37,330 nucleotides of DNA from Sphingobacterium sp. GTDB taxonomy: Bacteria; Bacteroidota; Bacteroidia; Sphingobacteriales; Sphingobacteriaceae. Positions 7,212-14,706 of the stretch are shown in pieces. The first letter of the stretch is position 1; each line of letters begins with the position of its first letter. The notes below the pieces were generated by a model, which had not been told where the DNA came from, did no database searches, and saw nothing but the letters and a program-made list of their open reading frames with translations. The DNA is taken from contig JALAGS010000132.1 of NCBI GenBank assembly GCA_022712315.1, positions 1-37,330 on the forward strand. Reading direction: 5' to 3'. The position numbers and the translations under genes are program-made.

Positions 7212-8077
7212 CAGTATTTTTTATAGATATTGTACAAGACACTTTTATCGTATATGGTCAATTCAGGTGTTGTATCCCGCACGACAAACTTTCGCTTAAA
7301 AGCAACGATAGCAGCCTTTAGATTAGATGTGTCGTAGCCAATGATTTTAAGTGCATCTATCGCATTAAAACCGTCCGGAGGGGCAACAAGCTGCCCTTCA
7401 TCATACCAGATACCAAAACCTCGCTCTGCAAGCTTTTTCCAAGGGAAAAAAACACTTGGATCATTCTTTCGTGATGGCGCAATGTCAGCATGCCCAATAA
7501 AATTATTTGCGGGAATTAAATAACGTGATTTCAAGGTATCAAGCACAGTCATCAATGAAGTAATTTGTGCCTCGGGAAAAGGTTCCCTACCATTATTATC
7601 CAATTCGATACCAATAGAACAGGAATTCATATCTACAATAGAACCCCACTTTGCTACACCTGCGTGCCAGGAACGAACATAGTCGTTCAGCATTTGTATA
7701 ATCTCACCGTTGCGGCCAATAACATAATGTGAACTTACCTTGGTCCGTGGGATCTGGAATGTTTTGATCGTCTGCCCAATGCTATCCTGTGCTGTATGAT
7801 GAATGATCACAAAGTTTGGTTTACGAACATCATAATGAATCGCCTCCTCCTGACGCCAATAAGAATGAGTGCCGGATTTCTGTAGCAAAAGAATTTTTCT
7901 TTCCTCCGGTGTCAGCAAATTAGTATCCGGTTTTGCCACAACCTTCTCCTCCAGCACAACTGCCGGGGCAAAAGCTGCCACGAGCGGTTTTGAAGCCACT
8001 GGCTGTACTTTTGACTTGCAGCTCGCCAAAGACAGCAATGAACAAAGTAATATCCCTACCGACACAGATCTAAACAT
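7211..8077 (-). CDS. N-acetylmuramoyl-L-alanine amidase (Amidase_2), lipoprotein
   Basis: A zinc amidase that cleaves the bond between MurNAc and the stem peptide. The 288-residue protein has a lipoprotein signal with lipobox LASC (Cys20), so it is membrane-anchored outside the cytoplasm. The Amidase_2 domain begins near residue 86: IIHHT (His93 zinc ligand), a substrate loop with SWHAG, and GHADIAPSRKNDP carrying the second His and the Asp. A 60-residue linker separates the anchor from the domain. Its ATG shares a base with the stop of the DUF3078 gene (TAATG), so the two are translationally coupled. It is the last gene of the six-gene envelope operon. Whether it acts in peptidoglycan remodelling or recycling is not determinable from sequence. 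Confidence 0.92.
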   Translation of the reverse strand: MFRSVSVGILLCSLLSLASCKSKVQPVASKPLVAAFAPAVVLEEKVVAKPDTNLLTPEERKILLLQKSGTHSYWRQEEAIHYDVRKPNFVIIHHTAQDSIGQTIKTFQIPRTKVSSHYVIGRNGEIIQMLNDYVRSWHAGVAKWGSIVDMNSCSIGIELDNNGREPFPEAQITSLMTVLDTLKSRYLIPANNFIGHADIAPSRKNDPSVFFPWKKLAERGFGIWYDEGQLVAPPDGFNAIDALKIIGYDTSNLKAAIVAFKRKFVVRDTTPELTIYDKSVLYNIYKKY

Positions 8078-9114
8078 TATTTTGGTAAACTATAGACAAT
8101 CCCCATCGCTAAAGACTGGCTTAATTGCACTCTTGAAATAACATCCGGATCGTAAATCATGATACCATTTAAGTTCACATTGATTACTCGGGTAACTTTC
8201 GCTGTTACGGTTACATCTAAACGGTGCGTTGGATCGGAAAGTTTCTCATAATCAGCAAAAAGATTATAACGGGCTTTTACATTCAACTTATCCGTAAAAT
8301 TCTTGTCCAAGTTACCCGTTAACTGGAATGCCAATGCATTTGCAAAAGACCGGTCCTCTTTTACACCAAATCTCTCACCTGTACCCGCGCTTGGATTATT
8401 AGGATCCCTATAATATCCATATTTTTCGAAAAAACCTTCTCCTGAGCGAGGTTTAACACGTTCATCCAAGATAAAAGTCTGACGTGCAGTACCAGTACCG
8501 AAACGTAGGGAAAACTCATTACTCGGCTTATACTCAAGACCGAAAGACTCTGTTAAATAGGCTGGAGCCATAAAAGCATTCTCAATATAGTCAATCGTAT
8601 CTCTGCCATTTACCGTTTTATATTTATAGCCTGCATCAAATTGCGACTCAAATGTCACCGACGTAAACAAAGCCCAATTGGCCGACAATTTATAGGAGAG
8701 CTTATTATCCCAAAATATACGGTCATTATTTTTCTTCGCTATATTATTGGTGTTTTTAATCTTCCCATAACGTAAGTCAACTTCGGTTACAAAGTTGAAA
8801 TTGTCTTTGGTATAGTCTGATTTATGGTTAGCATTCAATCCAACAGCAATAGAACCAACACCACCACCTTTCCAATTATCATTAAATGAAGCCTGGTTTA
8901 AATTGATCCCAAATTTCGTCCAATGCTTCCAATAATCTACTTCTAGATTTAGTTTTGGAACTACAGGACGAATCGTTTTAATATTTAGAGGTTGTTCTCT
9001 CTGTACAGAAATTACCGTATCTGGTTTTGCTCGAAGATCTTTCAGATCCTGTGCCTTTAAGCTGGTCATAGAAAGGCAAAGCATAGCCATGCCGACAAAA
9101 TTGAATAACTTCAT
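8077..9114 (-). CDS. DUF3078 family outer-membrane protein
   Basis: A 345-residue exported protein with a signal peptide (about 1-21, ending LKAQ). The rest alternates polar and aromatic residues in beta-strand pattern and ends with a beta-rich C-terminus, consistent with an outer-membrane barrel. Motifs typical of the DUF3078 family are visible, including WTKFGINLNQASFNDNW near residue 66 and long stretches with Asn-Tyr-Phe-rich strands. Function of the family is unknown. It follows the CarboxypepD_reg-like gene by 22 bases and overlaps the amidase gene by one base. Family assignment is by recognition of the pattern, not by search. Confidence 0.8.
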   Translation of the reverse strand: MKLFNFVGMAMLCLSMTSLKAQDLKDLRAKPDTVISVQREQPLNIKTIRPVVPKLNLEVDYWKHWTKFGINLNQASFNDNWKGGGVGSIAVGLNANHKSDYTKDNFNFVTEVDLRYGKIKNTNNIAKKNNDRIFWDNKLSYKLSANWALFTSVTFESQFDAGYKYKTVNGRDTIDYIENAFMAPAYLTESFGLEYKPSNEFSLRFGTGTARQTFILDERVKPRSGEGFFEKYGYYRDPNNPSAGTGERFGVKEDRSFANALAFQLTGNLDKNFTDKLNVKARYNLFADYEKLSDPTHRLDVTVTAKVTRVINVNLNGIMIYDPDVISRVQLSQSLAMGIVYSLPK

Positions 9115-9136
9115 TCTGAAAACGTCTATTTTTTGT

Positions 9137-9898
9137 TTACGGTACTAATTTATAATTAATTGTTGGAAAAGGCTCAATAAAATATTCCGAAGGGTGCAAT
9201 TGATACCGCGAATAACAATCTTTTATATAGTTCGTCAGTTCATAATCACTCGCTGCCAAAATAAAGAAATAGGAGGGTCTGAATATCCTTCTAAATCGCT
9301 CTGATTCTTCACTATTGAGTCCGGTGACCTTGCTAATAAGCTGTTTCGTAAATTTATAATCGATCACATTTTCTTTATAATCACTTTCAATGGTTTTGGT
9401 CAGTCGCCTTGCTCTTTTGGCCTCCTTGCTAAATAAGCTATAAATTGAATTGATGCTTAATCCAGCGCCAGTTGGACCAACAGAAAACACATCACCATAA
9501 CCTGAAAGGCGATACGCTTTCTCATAATCCTCTTTTGCTTTTTTCAGAATTTCTTCGGGGCTCTTACGCGCAAAAACCTGAACCTCATCTATATAAAAAG
9601 ACTCGCGCACCAAATGAAATAGCAATAATCCCCGATTATCCACCACGAGCGTGTCTGAAAAATAACCTTTACTTATGGCCACAATACGATCTCCTAGCTG
9701 TGCATTAAAGTCAAATTCTCCTTTAATGGTATTGTAATTCACTTCCCCTGTGCGTAGGTTCGCTAGTTTCACATTTCCAATACGTTGTTTGGTATTTTTA
9801 TCAAAAACGATACCCTCGACTTTTTTATCTTGGCAAAAAAGTGGAGAAGTAAGGCCCACAAGGGCAATAAGTAGAAAAATATATCGCAATAGTATCAC
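9137..9898 (-). CDS. CarboxypepD_reg-like exported protein
   Basis: A 253-residue protein with a signal peptide (about 1-22, ending PLFCQ). It then has a beta-sandwich of the transthyretin-like CarboxypepD_reg type: VEGIVFDKNTKQRIGNVKLA with a later GEFDF turn, about residues 26-100. The C-terminal 150 residues are helical and basic and resemble no domain I know. In Bacteroidota this N-terminal module usually occurs in TonB-dependent receptors, but no barrel follows here, so it is a stand-alone periplasmic protein. It lies between a glucosaminidase gene (61 bases upstream) and the DUF3078 gene (22 bases downstream). Confidence 0.75.
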   Translation of the reverse strand: MILLRYIFLLIALVGLTSPLFCQDKKVEGIVFDKNTKQRIGNVKLANLRTGEVNYNTIKGEFDFNAQLGDRIVAISKGYFSDTLVVDNRGLLLFHLVRESFYIDEVQVFARKSPEEILKKAKEDYEKAYRLSGYGDVFSVGPTGAGLSINSIYSLFSKEAKRARRLTKTIESDYKENVIDYKFTKQLISKVTGLNSEESERFRRIFRPSYFFILAASDYELTNYIKDCYSRYQLHPSEYFIEPFPTINYKLVP

Positions 9899-9959
9899 TT
9901 TCGTAAAACTACTATATCGCTGTACAAAAGCGAAATATTTAACATCTTTTAAAGCGTAA

Positions 9960-10793
9960 CTATTTAGATATAACCAATAGCTGGCCTAAAGATAGCGCAT
10001 CATCGGTAAGACCGTTTAGGGATTTGATCTGATCAACGGATACATTGTACAGCTTACTGAGCGAATATAACGTATCCTGAGCTTTAACCTCATGAATACG
10101 CATAGCTACCGGGCTCTTGATTTCTTCTGTTTTTACGACGGTAGGAGGGGTTTCTTGTACATTTTGTACGATCTCAACTTTTACGGCTTCTTCCCGTACA
10201 ACTTTTTCCCGTGGAGATTCACCACGATCATATTGGTCAAGATGGTACCTTTCGATCATTTCGATCAATAGCTCAGGATAACGTGGATTAGTAGCATAGC
10301 CAGCTGCTTTCAAGCCTCTAGCCCAACCTTTATAGTCATCCTTATCCAGCTTAAAGAGTGCCGCGTATCGCGGACGCAACAGAAACTCCGAATGATCCCG
10401 AAAAGATTGTTCGGGATTGTCATAAACACGAAAGCAGTCATTGATATTATCATCGGGACGAGTCACGGATTTTCCTTTCCAAACTCCGCCACATTTAATA
10501 CCGAAATGATTATTAGCCTCACGCGCAAGATAGCTGTTACCATTACCCGATTCCAGCAAAGCCTGAGCAAGTTTAATACTCGCAGGAATACCGTATTTAT
10601 TCATTTCTGCAACGGCCACATCTTTGTAATGAGCAATATAGTCGTTGCCAGCCATGGTCGGTCGTCCCACAGAAGAGGATGAAGAAGTTTTTGAATTGGA
10701 GCCAGATTTAGAAGAGGATATTGTGCCTCTCCGGCTTGAACATGATGTAATCAACATCATGAATACAAACATGCCATAAAAAAACTTCTTCAT
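9960..10793 (-). CDS. GH73 glucosaminidase lipoprotein with C-terminal LysM
   Basis: A peptidoglycan hydrolase that should cleave the GlcNAc-MurNAc glycan chain. The 277-residue protein has a lipoprotein signal (lipobox ITSC, Cys18) and a Ser-rich linker. The glucosaminidase domain covers about 50-195, with Glu81 in ALLESGNG as the likely catalytic acid and NNHFGIKC typical of the family. A second linker leads to one LysM repeat (about 231-276) that binds glycan. It lies 15 bases after a paralogous glucosaminidase gene, so the pair looks like a tandem duplication with the LysM retained or gained here only. Confidence 0.9.
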   Translation of the reverse strand: MKKFFYGMFVFMMLITSCSSRRGTISSSKSGSNSKTSSSSSVGRPTMAGNDYIAHYKDVAVAEMNKYGIPASIKLAQALLESGNGNSYLAREANNHFGIKCGGVWKGKSVTRPDDNINDCFRVYDNPEQSFRDHSEFLLRPRYAALFKLDKDDYKGWARGLKAAGYATNPRYPELLIEMIERYHLDQYDRGESPREKVVREEAVKVEIVQNVQETPPTVVKTEEIKSPVAMRIHEVKAQDTLYSLSKLYNVSVDQIKSLNGLTDDALSLGQLLVISK

Positions 10794-10808
10794 GCAATAA
10801 TGTCGCGC

Positions 10809-11333
10809 TTATTTTTTTGTTGACGAGAATCTATTTTGCTTAGCATCATTATCAAACATATCCAAATGATATTGTCTAATAGTAGCGAGTACTTTTGCTG
10901 TCCAACCTTTACTCGTCGAGTAACCCGAACGAGCAATCGCTTTTACCCAAGCTTCGTATTTTTCACCAGGATGTTTTTCAAAAAGGCTTTGAGTAGTCTT
11001 TTTTCTTTTTACTATTCCTACAAAATCATCATACGAGTCCATTACAGACCGATAACCTTTGTAAGCTGACCGAATAACGGTACTGTTGTTTTTTCCTTTG
11101 ACACCGAAATGGTTATTCAAATTTTTTGCTACCCTGCTACCACCATTTCCGCTTTCATGCATAGCGATGGCCAAGATAACCGATGCTGGAACACCGTGTT
11201 CCTCCATCATTTCTTTTGCTATTGGACTGTACTTATCGACATATGCCGCATTACTTTGAGCTGAAACTTTTGTTAATCCAAAAGTTCCCAAAGCTAGTAC
11301 CAGTACAAAGCTTTTTAATTGTTTTAAATTCAT
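10809..11333 (-). CDS. Secreted GH73-type glucosaminidase, single domain
   Basis: A 174-residue protein with a signal peptide (about 1-25, ending VSAQ) and one glucosaminidase domain. Glu60 in AMHESGNGGS and NNHFGVKG match the downstream paralogue. It lacks LysM and lipobox, so it should be soluble in the periplasm. The C-terminal WTAKVLATIRQYHLDMFD mirrors the end of the paralogue's domain. It is separated from the O-methyltransferase gene by 22 bases and from the paralogue by 15, so all are likely co-transcribed. It could divide labour with the anchored copy; this is inferred from architecture. Confidence 0.88.
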   Translation of the reverse strand: MNLKQLKSFVLVLALGTFGLTKVSAQSNAAYVDKYSPIAKEMMEEHGVPASVILAIAMHESGNGGSRVAKNLNNHFGVKGKNNSTVIRSAYKGYRSVMDSYDDFVGIVKRKKTTQSLFEKHPGEKYEAWVKAIARSGYSTSKGWTAKVLATIRQYHLDMFDNDAKQNRFSSTKK

Positions 11334-11355
11334 GAAGAATGTTTTAGTTCACAAA

Positions 11356-11991
11356 TTACTTCTTGCGTAAGGCAAAAAGTCCGTCTCGAATTGGTAATAT
11401 TACCTTTTCTACGCGCTTGTCCTGAGCTAAACGTGCATTCAAATCAATGATCTGCTTTGTTTGGTTGTCTGGTTTTGAATCCAATACCTTACCTTTCCAT
11501 AAGACATTGTCAATCAAAATAAGTCCCCCAGACGGAACTTGATTTATTATCGTTTCGAAATAATATAAATTTCTCTTTTTGTCTGCATCAATAAATACCA
11601 GATCAAATGTTTCATTTAATGTCGGTAATATGATCGCTGCATCCCCAATATGGTATCTGATTTTATCAGCAAATGCTGATTCATCAAAATACCCCTGCAC
11701 CCGTTCCTGTTGCTCCGCATTGATATCGATGGTATGTAAAATTCCACCTTCCTGCAATCCTTCAGCGAGACATAATGTTGCATATCCCGTAAAAGTTCCG
11801 ATCTCTAAAATACGTTTCGGGGCAACCAATTTACTCAATAAAGAAAGAACTCTTCCCTGGTAATGCCCAGATAACATATGGGGCATTGTTTCCTTCAAAT
11901 ATGTCTCCCGATTTACCCTTTTCAGTAACGAATTTTCTTCGTCTGTAGTATGTTCCAAATAGGACTCCAAATCGTCGGCAACAATTTCCAT
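11356..11991 (-). CDS. SAM-dependent O-methyltransferase (Methyltransf_3 type)
   Basis: A class I SAM methyltransferase resembling catechol/caffeoyl-CoA O-methyltransferases. The SAM-binding motif is ILEIGTFTGYAT, followed by the acidic TIDIN turn and FIDADK with the metal-binding Asp, then LILIDNVLWKG. The frame can begin 24 bases earlier (12015), but a TACCTTTG promoter element (11997-12004) lies inside that extension, so the ATG at 11991 (MEIVADDLESY, 211 residues) is preferred. The methyl acceptor is unknown. It is the first gene of the envelope operon, which says little about its substrate since Bacteroidota operons often mix functions. Confidence 0.88.
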   Translation of the reverse strand: MEIVADDLESYLEHTTDEENSLLKRVNRETYLKETMPHMLSGHYQGRVLSLLSKLVAPKRILEIGTFTGYATLCLAEGLQEGGILHTIDINAEQQERVQGYFDESAFADKIRYHIGDAAIILPTLNETFDLVFIDADKKRNLYYFETIINQVPSGGLILIDNVLWKGKVLDSKPDNQTKQIIDLNARLAQDKRVEKVILPIRDGLFALRKK

Positions 11992-11996
11992 AACCA

Positions 11997-12004
11997 CAAA
12001 GGTA
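11997..12004 (-). promoter_or_regulatory. -7 promoter element of the envelope operon
   Basis: TACCTTTG on the minus strand matches TAnnTTTG and ends 5 bases before the ATG at 11991, which would give a leaderless or nearly leaderless mRNA. The -33 region is only T-rich, with no TTG. The 215 bases between here and folE also contain the folE terminator (12169-12210) and nothing else I can name. Confidence 0.4.
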
Positions 12005-12168
12005 CCAAAAAACATTTTTATGATAAAAACTTTTTTTCACAAAACACTATATATCAACCAAATATAATTATTCATTTGTAAAGAGCATTTTTCTGAAATC
12101 GCGTCAGATGCATAAAAAAGCGATATTGCCATTTTTTGATTTTCTGTATCGCCTCTAGATTCTATCCA

Positions 12169-12210
12169 AAAAAAAGCCCACTGAAAAATGAAATTTCAGC
12201 GGGCTTTTTT
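12169..12210 (-). terminator. Terminator of the PTPS-folE operon
   Basis: GCCCACTGAAA pairs with TTTCAGCGGGC (one mismatch), with A-run and T-run on the two sides. On the minus strand it follows the folE stop by 22 bases and ends in T8, a good intrinsic terminator. The symmetric T-runs allow bidirectional use. Confidence 0.8.
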
Positions 12211-12231
12211 CATTATTAAACAACAAATATA

Positions 12232-12861
12232 TTAGGCTAGATCAGCAGTGATCAAGCGCAAAAATTCCGATCTTGTCACATCATTCTGGAAGGCACCAGT
12301 AAATGCAGAAGTCGTCGTCACAGAATTCTGTTTCTGTACACCACGCATAGCCATACACATATGCTTACATTCCATCACTACCGCAACTCCGCGTGCACCA
12401 AGCGTCTCTTGAATGCAATCCCTGATCTCATTGGTGAGACGTTCCTGAACCTGAAGGCGACGTGCAAAAATATCAACAACACGTGGTATTTTGCTTAAAC
12501 CGACTATATGACCATTGGGAATATACGCGATATGAGCTTTACCAAAGAAAGGTAACATATGGTGCTCACAAAGAGAATATACTTCAATATCCTTAACGAC
12601 GACCATTTGACTGTAGTCTTCCTCAAACATAGCCCCTCGTAATACCTCCGCAGCGTCGATATCATATCCATGTGTTAAAAATTGCAATGCCTTAGCGACA
12701 CGTTCTGGTGTTTTCACCAAACCTTCGCGTTTTGGATCTTCCCCTAGACATTCCAATATATCTGTATAATGAGCAGCGATGCGATCTACCTTTTCAGTAT
12801 TGTATTTGTCGATCTTAATATATCCATCCAACTCTTCGTTGTCAAATGAGTGTTGACTCAT
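12232..12861 (-). CDS. folE: GTP cyclohydrolase I
   Basis: The enzyme converts GTP to 7,8-dihydroneopterin triphosphate, the first step of folate and biopterin synthesis. The 209-residue protein has an N-terminal helical region and the T-fold core. The zinc ligands are Cys98 and His101 in [10 protein letters not shown] and Cys169 in [25 protein letters not shown] and [17 protein letters not shown] are diagnostic. It follows the PTPS gene by 28 bases in one operon, so its product feeds directly into PTPS. No riboswitch was seen upstream; the operon promoter lies before the PTPS gene. Confidence 0.97.
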   Translation of the reverse strand: MSQHSFDNEELDGYIKIDKYNTEKVDRIAAHYTDILECLGEDPKREGLVKTPERVAKALQFLTHGYDIDAAEVLRGAMFEEDYSQMVVVKDIEVYSLCEHHMLPFFGKAHIAYIPNGHIVGLSKIPRVVDIFARRLQVQERLTNEIRDCIQETLGARGVAVVMECKHMCMAMRGVQKQNSVTTTSAFTGAFQNDVTRSEFLRLITADLA

Positions 12862-12889
12862 AGTTTCTACTATTTAAATGTATTAAAGA

Positions 12890-13303
12890 TTAATCGCCAA
12901 AATATTCGACGTAATTATTTTCTGTTTCATGCAAACGGACACTATGCAAGACCACTCCCTGTTCATCAAACAGAGGTTTTAATATCTTAAATATTTCGAT
13001 TGCGATATTTTCCGTAGAAGCCATGACTCCTTTCATAAAGTCAACATCTAGATTGAAATTGCGGTGATCGACTTTGTCAATGATACTACGATTGATTATT
13101 TCTTTCATGATCTTTAAATCGATCAAAAATCCAGTCTCCGGATTAACCTTTCCTTTAACTGTTACATAAAGATCATAATTGTGTCCATGCCAATTTGGAT
13201 TGGAGCAGAGGCCAAATACTTGCTCATTCTGCTCTTTACTCCAATCTTCACGATAGAGCTTATGCGCAGCACAAAAACGTTCACGACGAGTTATAAATAC
13301 CAT
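12890..13303 (-). CDS. 6-pyruvoyl-tetrahydropterin synthase family protein (eukaryote-like PTPS motif)
   Basis: The family converts dihydroneopterin triphosphate to 6-pyruvoyl-tetrahydropterin (PTPS) or to 6-carboxytetrahydropterin (QueD, queuosine path). With the ATG at 13303 the protein has 137 residues. Zinc ligands are His14, His39 and His41; the catalytic Cys33 lies in CSNPNWHGHNY. Five residues separate Cys from HGH, as in animal PTPS (CNNPNGHGHNY), whereas QueD has three. DHRNFN (79-84) and HETENN (125-130) complete the site. The longer frame from 13342 is rejected because a TATCTTTG promoter element lies within it. It is the first gene of an operon with folE. Confidence 0.88.
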   Translation of the reverse strand: MVFITRRERFCAAHKLYREDWSKEQNEQVFGLCSNPNWHGHNYDLYVTVKGKVNPETGFLIDLKIMKEIINRSIIDKVDHRNFNLDVDFMKGVMASTENIAIEIFKILKPLFDEQGVVLHSVRLHETENNYVEYFGD

Positions 13304-13311
13304 AATAATAC

Positions 13312-13319
13312 AAAGATAA
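13312..13319 (-). promoter_or_regulatory. -7 promoter element of the PTPS-folE operon
   Basis: TATCTTTG on the minus strand is a perfect TAnnTTTG match and lies 8 bases upstream of the ATG at 13303. It overlaps codons of the alternative longer frame and so argues for the shorter protein. No clear TTG was found at 17-23 bp. Confidence 0.5.
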
Positions 13320-13622
13320 GGCTTTAGCTGCAATTTTAACATTTCCTTTTAAGGAATGCCGTCAGAATATAGTAATATAATTATGTGTTTCTACCCTTTG
13401 TTATTAAACAGGGTAATTTTTGAGAAGCATCCCGATTCAAGAGCACTGTTAATTTTTATATGAATTGCCATATTGAAATAAAAGACTCCATATTATTGGT
13501 TATAACCAGATTTCGGGAATTAATTTGCTATACGATTTTGTAGAAAGAATTTGTATGCACCCTGTTGAGAAAAGCACCAGCAGACAATACGGATTTTAGC
13601 AGTATTTTCTTCGCCTTTTAGA

Positions 13623-13690
13623 TAGGTTTTAGTTAGGTTTTGTTTAGGTTTAGTTTAGGTTAGACCTAAATTAAACCCAACTAAATCCTA
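13623..13690. repeat. Phased 11-bp repeat array forming a dyad (4 direct + 3 inverted)
   Basis: TAGG begins at 13623, 13634, 13645 and 13656, exactly 11 bp apart, with unit consensus TAGGTTTAGTT. The inverse core CCTA/CCCA then begins at 13665, 13676 and 13687, again 11 bp apart. The two arms are mirror images about 13662. The period of one helical turn puts all cores on one face of the DNA. Direct repeats with 11-bp period are the known binding pattern of PhoB/OmpR-type regulators. As RNA the same bases would form a long imperfect hairpin with a 3-base loop. Function unknown. Confidence 0.75.
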
Positions 13691-13941
13691 TACTAAAAGT
13701 ATATAAAAGCTAAGCTAATATATAAGAAGATCATATCTATTTTCCGATTTTAACAGGAGATAAATAGTACAGTTTAGACACGATGGGCAAAGATGATATT
13801 CTTAACGACAAATCAGTTAACCTATTATTATAATCAAGGTCAAATTTGTAAACAGGACTTCCTGCAAGCGAGATGTTTTTATCCTAAAAAGAGGTCTGCG
13901 TACAAGATAATTTGTAATTTACCATCAAAAACGAACTCGTC

Positions 13942-14583
13942 ATGCAAATATTAGTGATTGCGGCTACTTCATTTGAATTGCAGCCTTTTCTGGAAGTGGC
14001 ATCAAATTACGGTCAATGCGATATCCTAGTAACGGGTGTCGGCATGGTCGCTACAGCCTTTGAGCTGGGAAGAGTGCTGCACGAAAAAAAATATGATCTC
14101 CTCATTAATATAGGGATAGGTGGATGTTTGGATCGTCATGTTGAAATAGGGGCGGTTGTTCAAGTCGTTTCGGAATCATTTGTTGAACTGGGCGCGGAAG
14201 ACGGTCATAATTTTATTCCAATCGATCAATTGGGCTATGGAAAGTCTAAATTTACCTCATGTTTACTGCATGATAAGGAGCTTCGGATGCCTTTTCTAAG
14301 ACAGGGGGAGGGAATTACCGTAAACAAAGTCCATGGTAATACCGAAAGTATAGAAAAAATTCAAAAACTACATCCCGATAGCCTTGTTGAAAGCATGGAG
14401 GGAGCTGCTGTTTTCTATGCCGCCGACAAAATGACCGTTCCCGTGATCGAAATTCGTGGTATTTCGAATTATGTGGAGAAAAGGAACCGTGCCACGTGGA
14501 ACATCCCGTTAGCGATAATGAATAGTAATAAGGCACTTATAAAAACTTTAGAATATCTGAACGGCTTATATTCAAAAATTTAA
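13942..14583 (+). CDS. mqnB: Futalosine hydrolase
   Basis: The enzyme removes hypoxanthine from futalosine in the alternative menaquinone pathway. The 213-residue protein has the PNP/UDP-phosphorylase fold: TGVGMVATAFELG near 31-43, NIGIGG near 56-61, and SMEGAAVFYA near 152-161 with the nucleoside-binding Met-Glu. The segment GISNYVEKRNRATW near 173-186 is the feature that separates MqnB from MTA/SAH nucleosidases. No other mqn gene is nearby, which is usual for scattered Bacteroidota pathways. The ATG at 13942 follows a long divergent region. It ends 123 bases before pdhB, which has its own promoter. Confidence 0.9.
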   Translation: MQILVIAATSFELQPFLEVASNYGQCDILVTGVGMVATAFELGRVLHEKKYDLLINIGIGGCLDRHVEIGAVVQVVSESFVELGAEDGHNFIPIDQLGYGKSKFTSCLLHDKELRMPFLRQGEGITVNKVHGNTESIEKIQKLHPDSLVESMEGAAVFYAADKMTVPVIEIRGISNYVEKRNRATWNIPLAIMNSNKALIKTLEYLNGLYSKI

Positions 14584-14667
14584 TACAAAAGTCATTTACT
14601 TATTAAAAAATGACATAAAACTATAGAATTAGCGGGTTCAAATCTTCAAAATATCAATTTTAAATAG

Positions 14668-14675
14668 TAGATTTG
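14668..14675 (+). promoter_or_regulatory. -7 promoter element of pdhB
   Basis: TAGATTTG matches TAnnTTTG. TTC lies 20 bp upstream (14645-14647) in place of TTG. The predicted transcript starts near 14681, leaving a 5' UTR of about 26 bases. It implies that pdhB is transcribed separately from mqnB. Confidence 0.5.
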
Positions 14676-14706
14676 TAATCTAAAAATTGACACTATTTTA
14701 CAACTG

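Larger units (their letters stand above)
13304..13941. other. 638-base divergent gene-free region
   Basis: The region separates the minus-strand PTPS operon from plus-strand mqnB, so it should hold two divergent promoters. Visible elements are the PTPS -7 element (about 13312-13319), a weak hairpin TACCCT/AGGGTA (about 13392-13413), a 12-base palindrome TGGTTATAACCA (about 13498-13509), the phased 11-bp repeat dyad (13623-13690), and TAATTTG near 13908 as a poor -7 candidate for mqnB. No protein gene or known RNA is recognisable. Confidence 0.6.

Noticed and set aside
13623..13690. Telomere-like TTTAGG repeat
   Set aside because: The units are 11 bp, degenerate and arranged as an internal dyad; a linear replicon end is not suggested by the intact genes on both sides.
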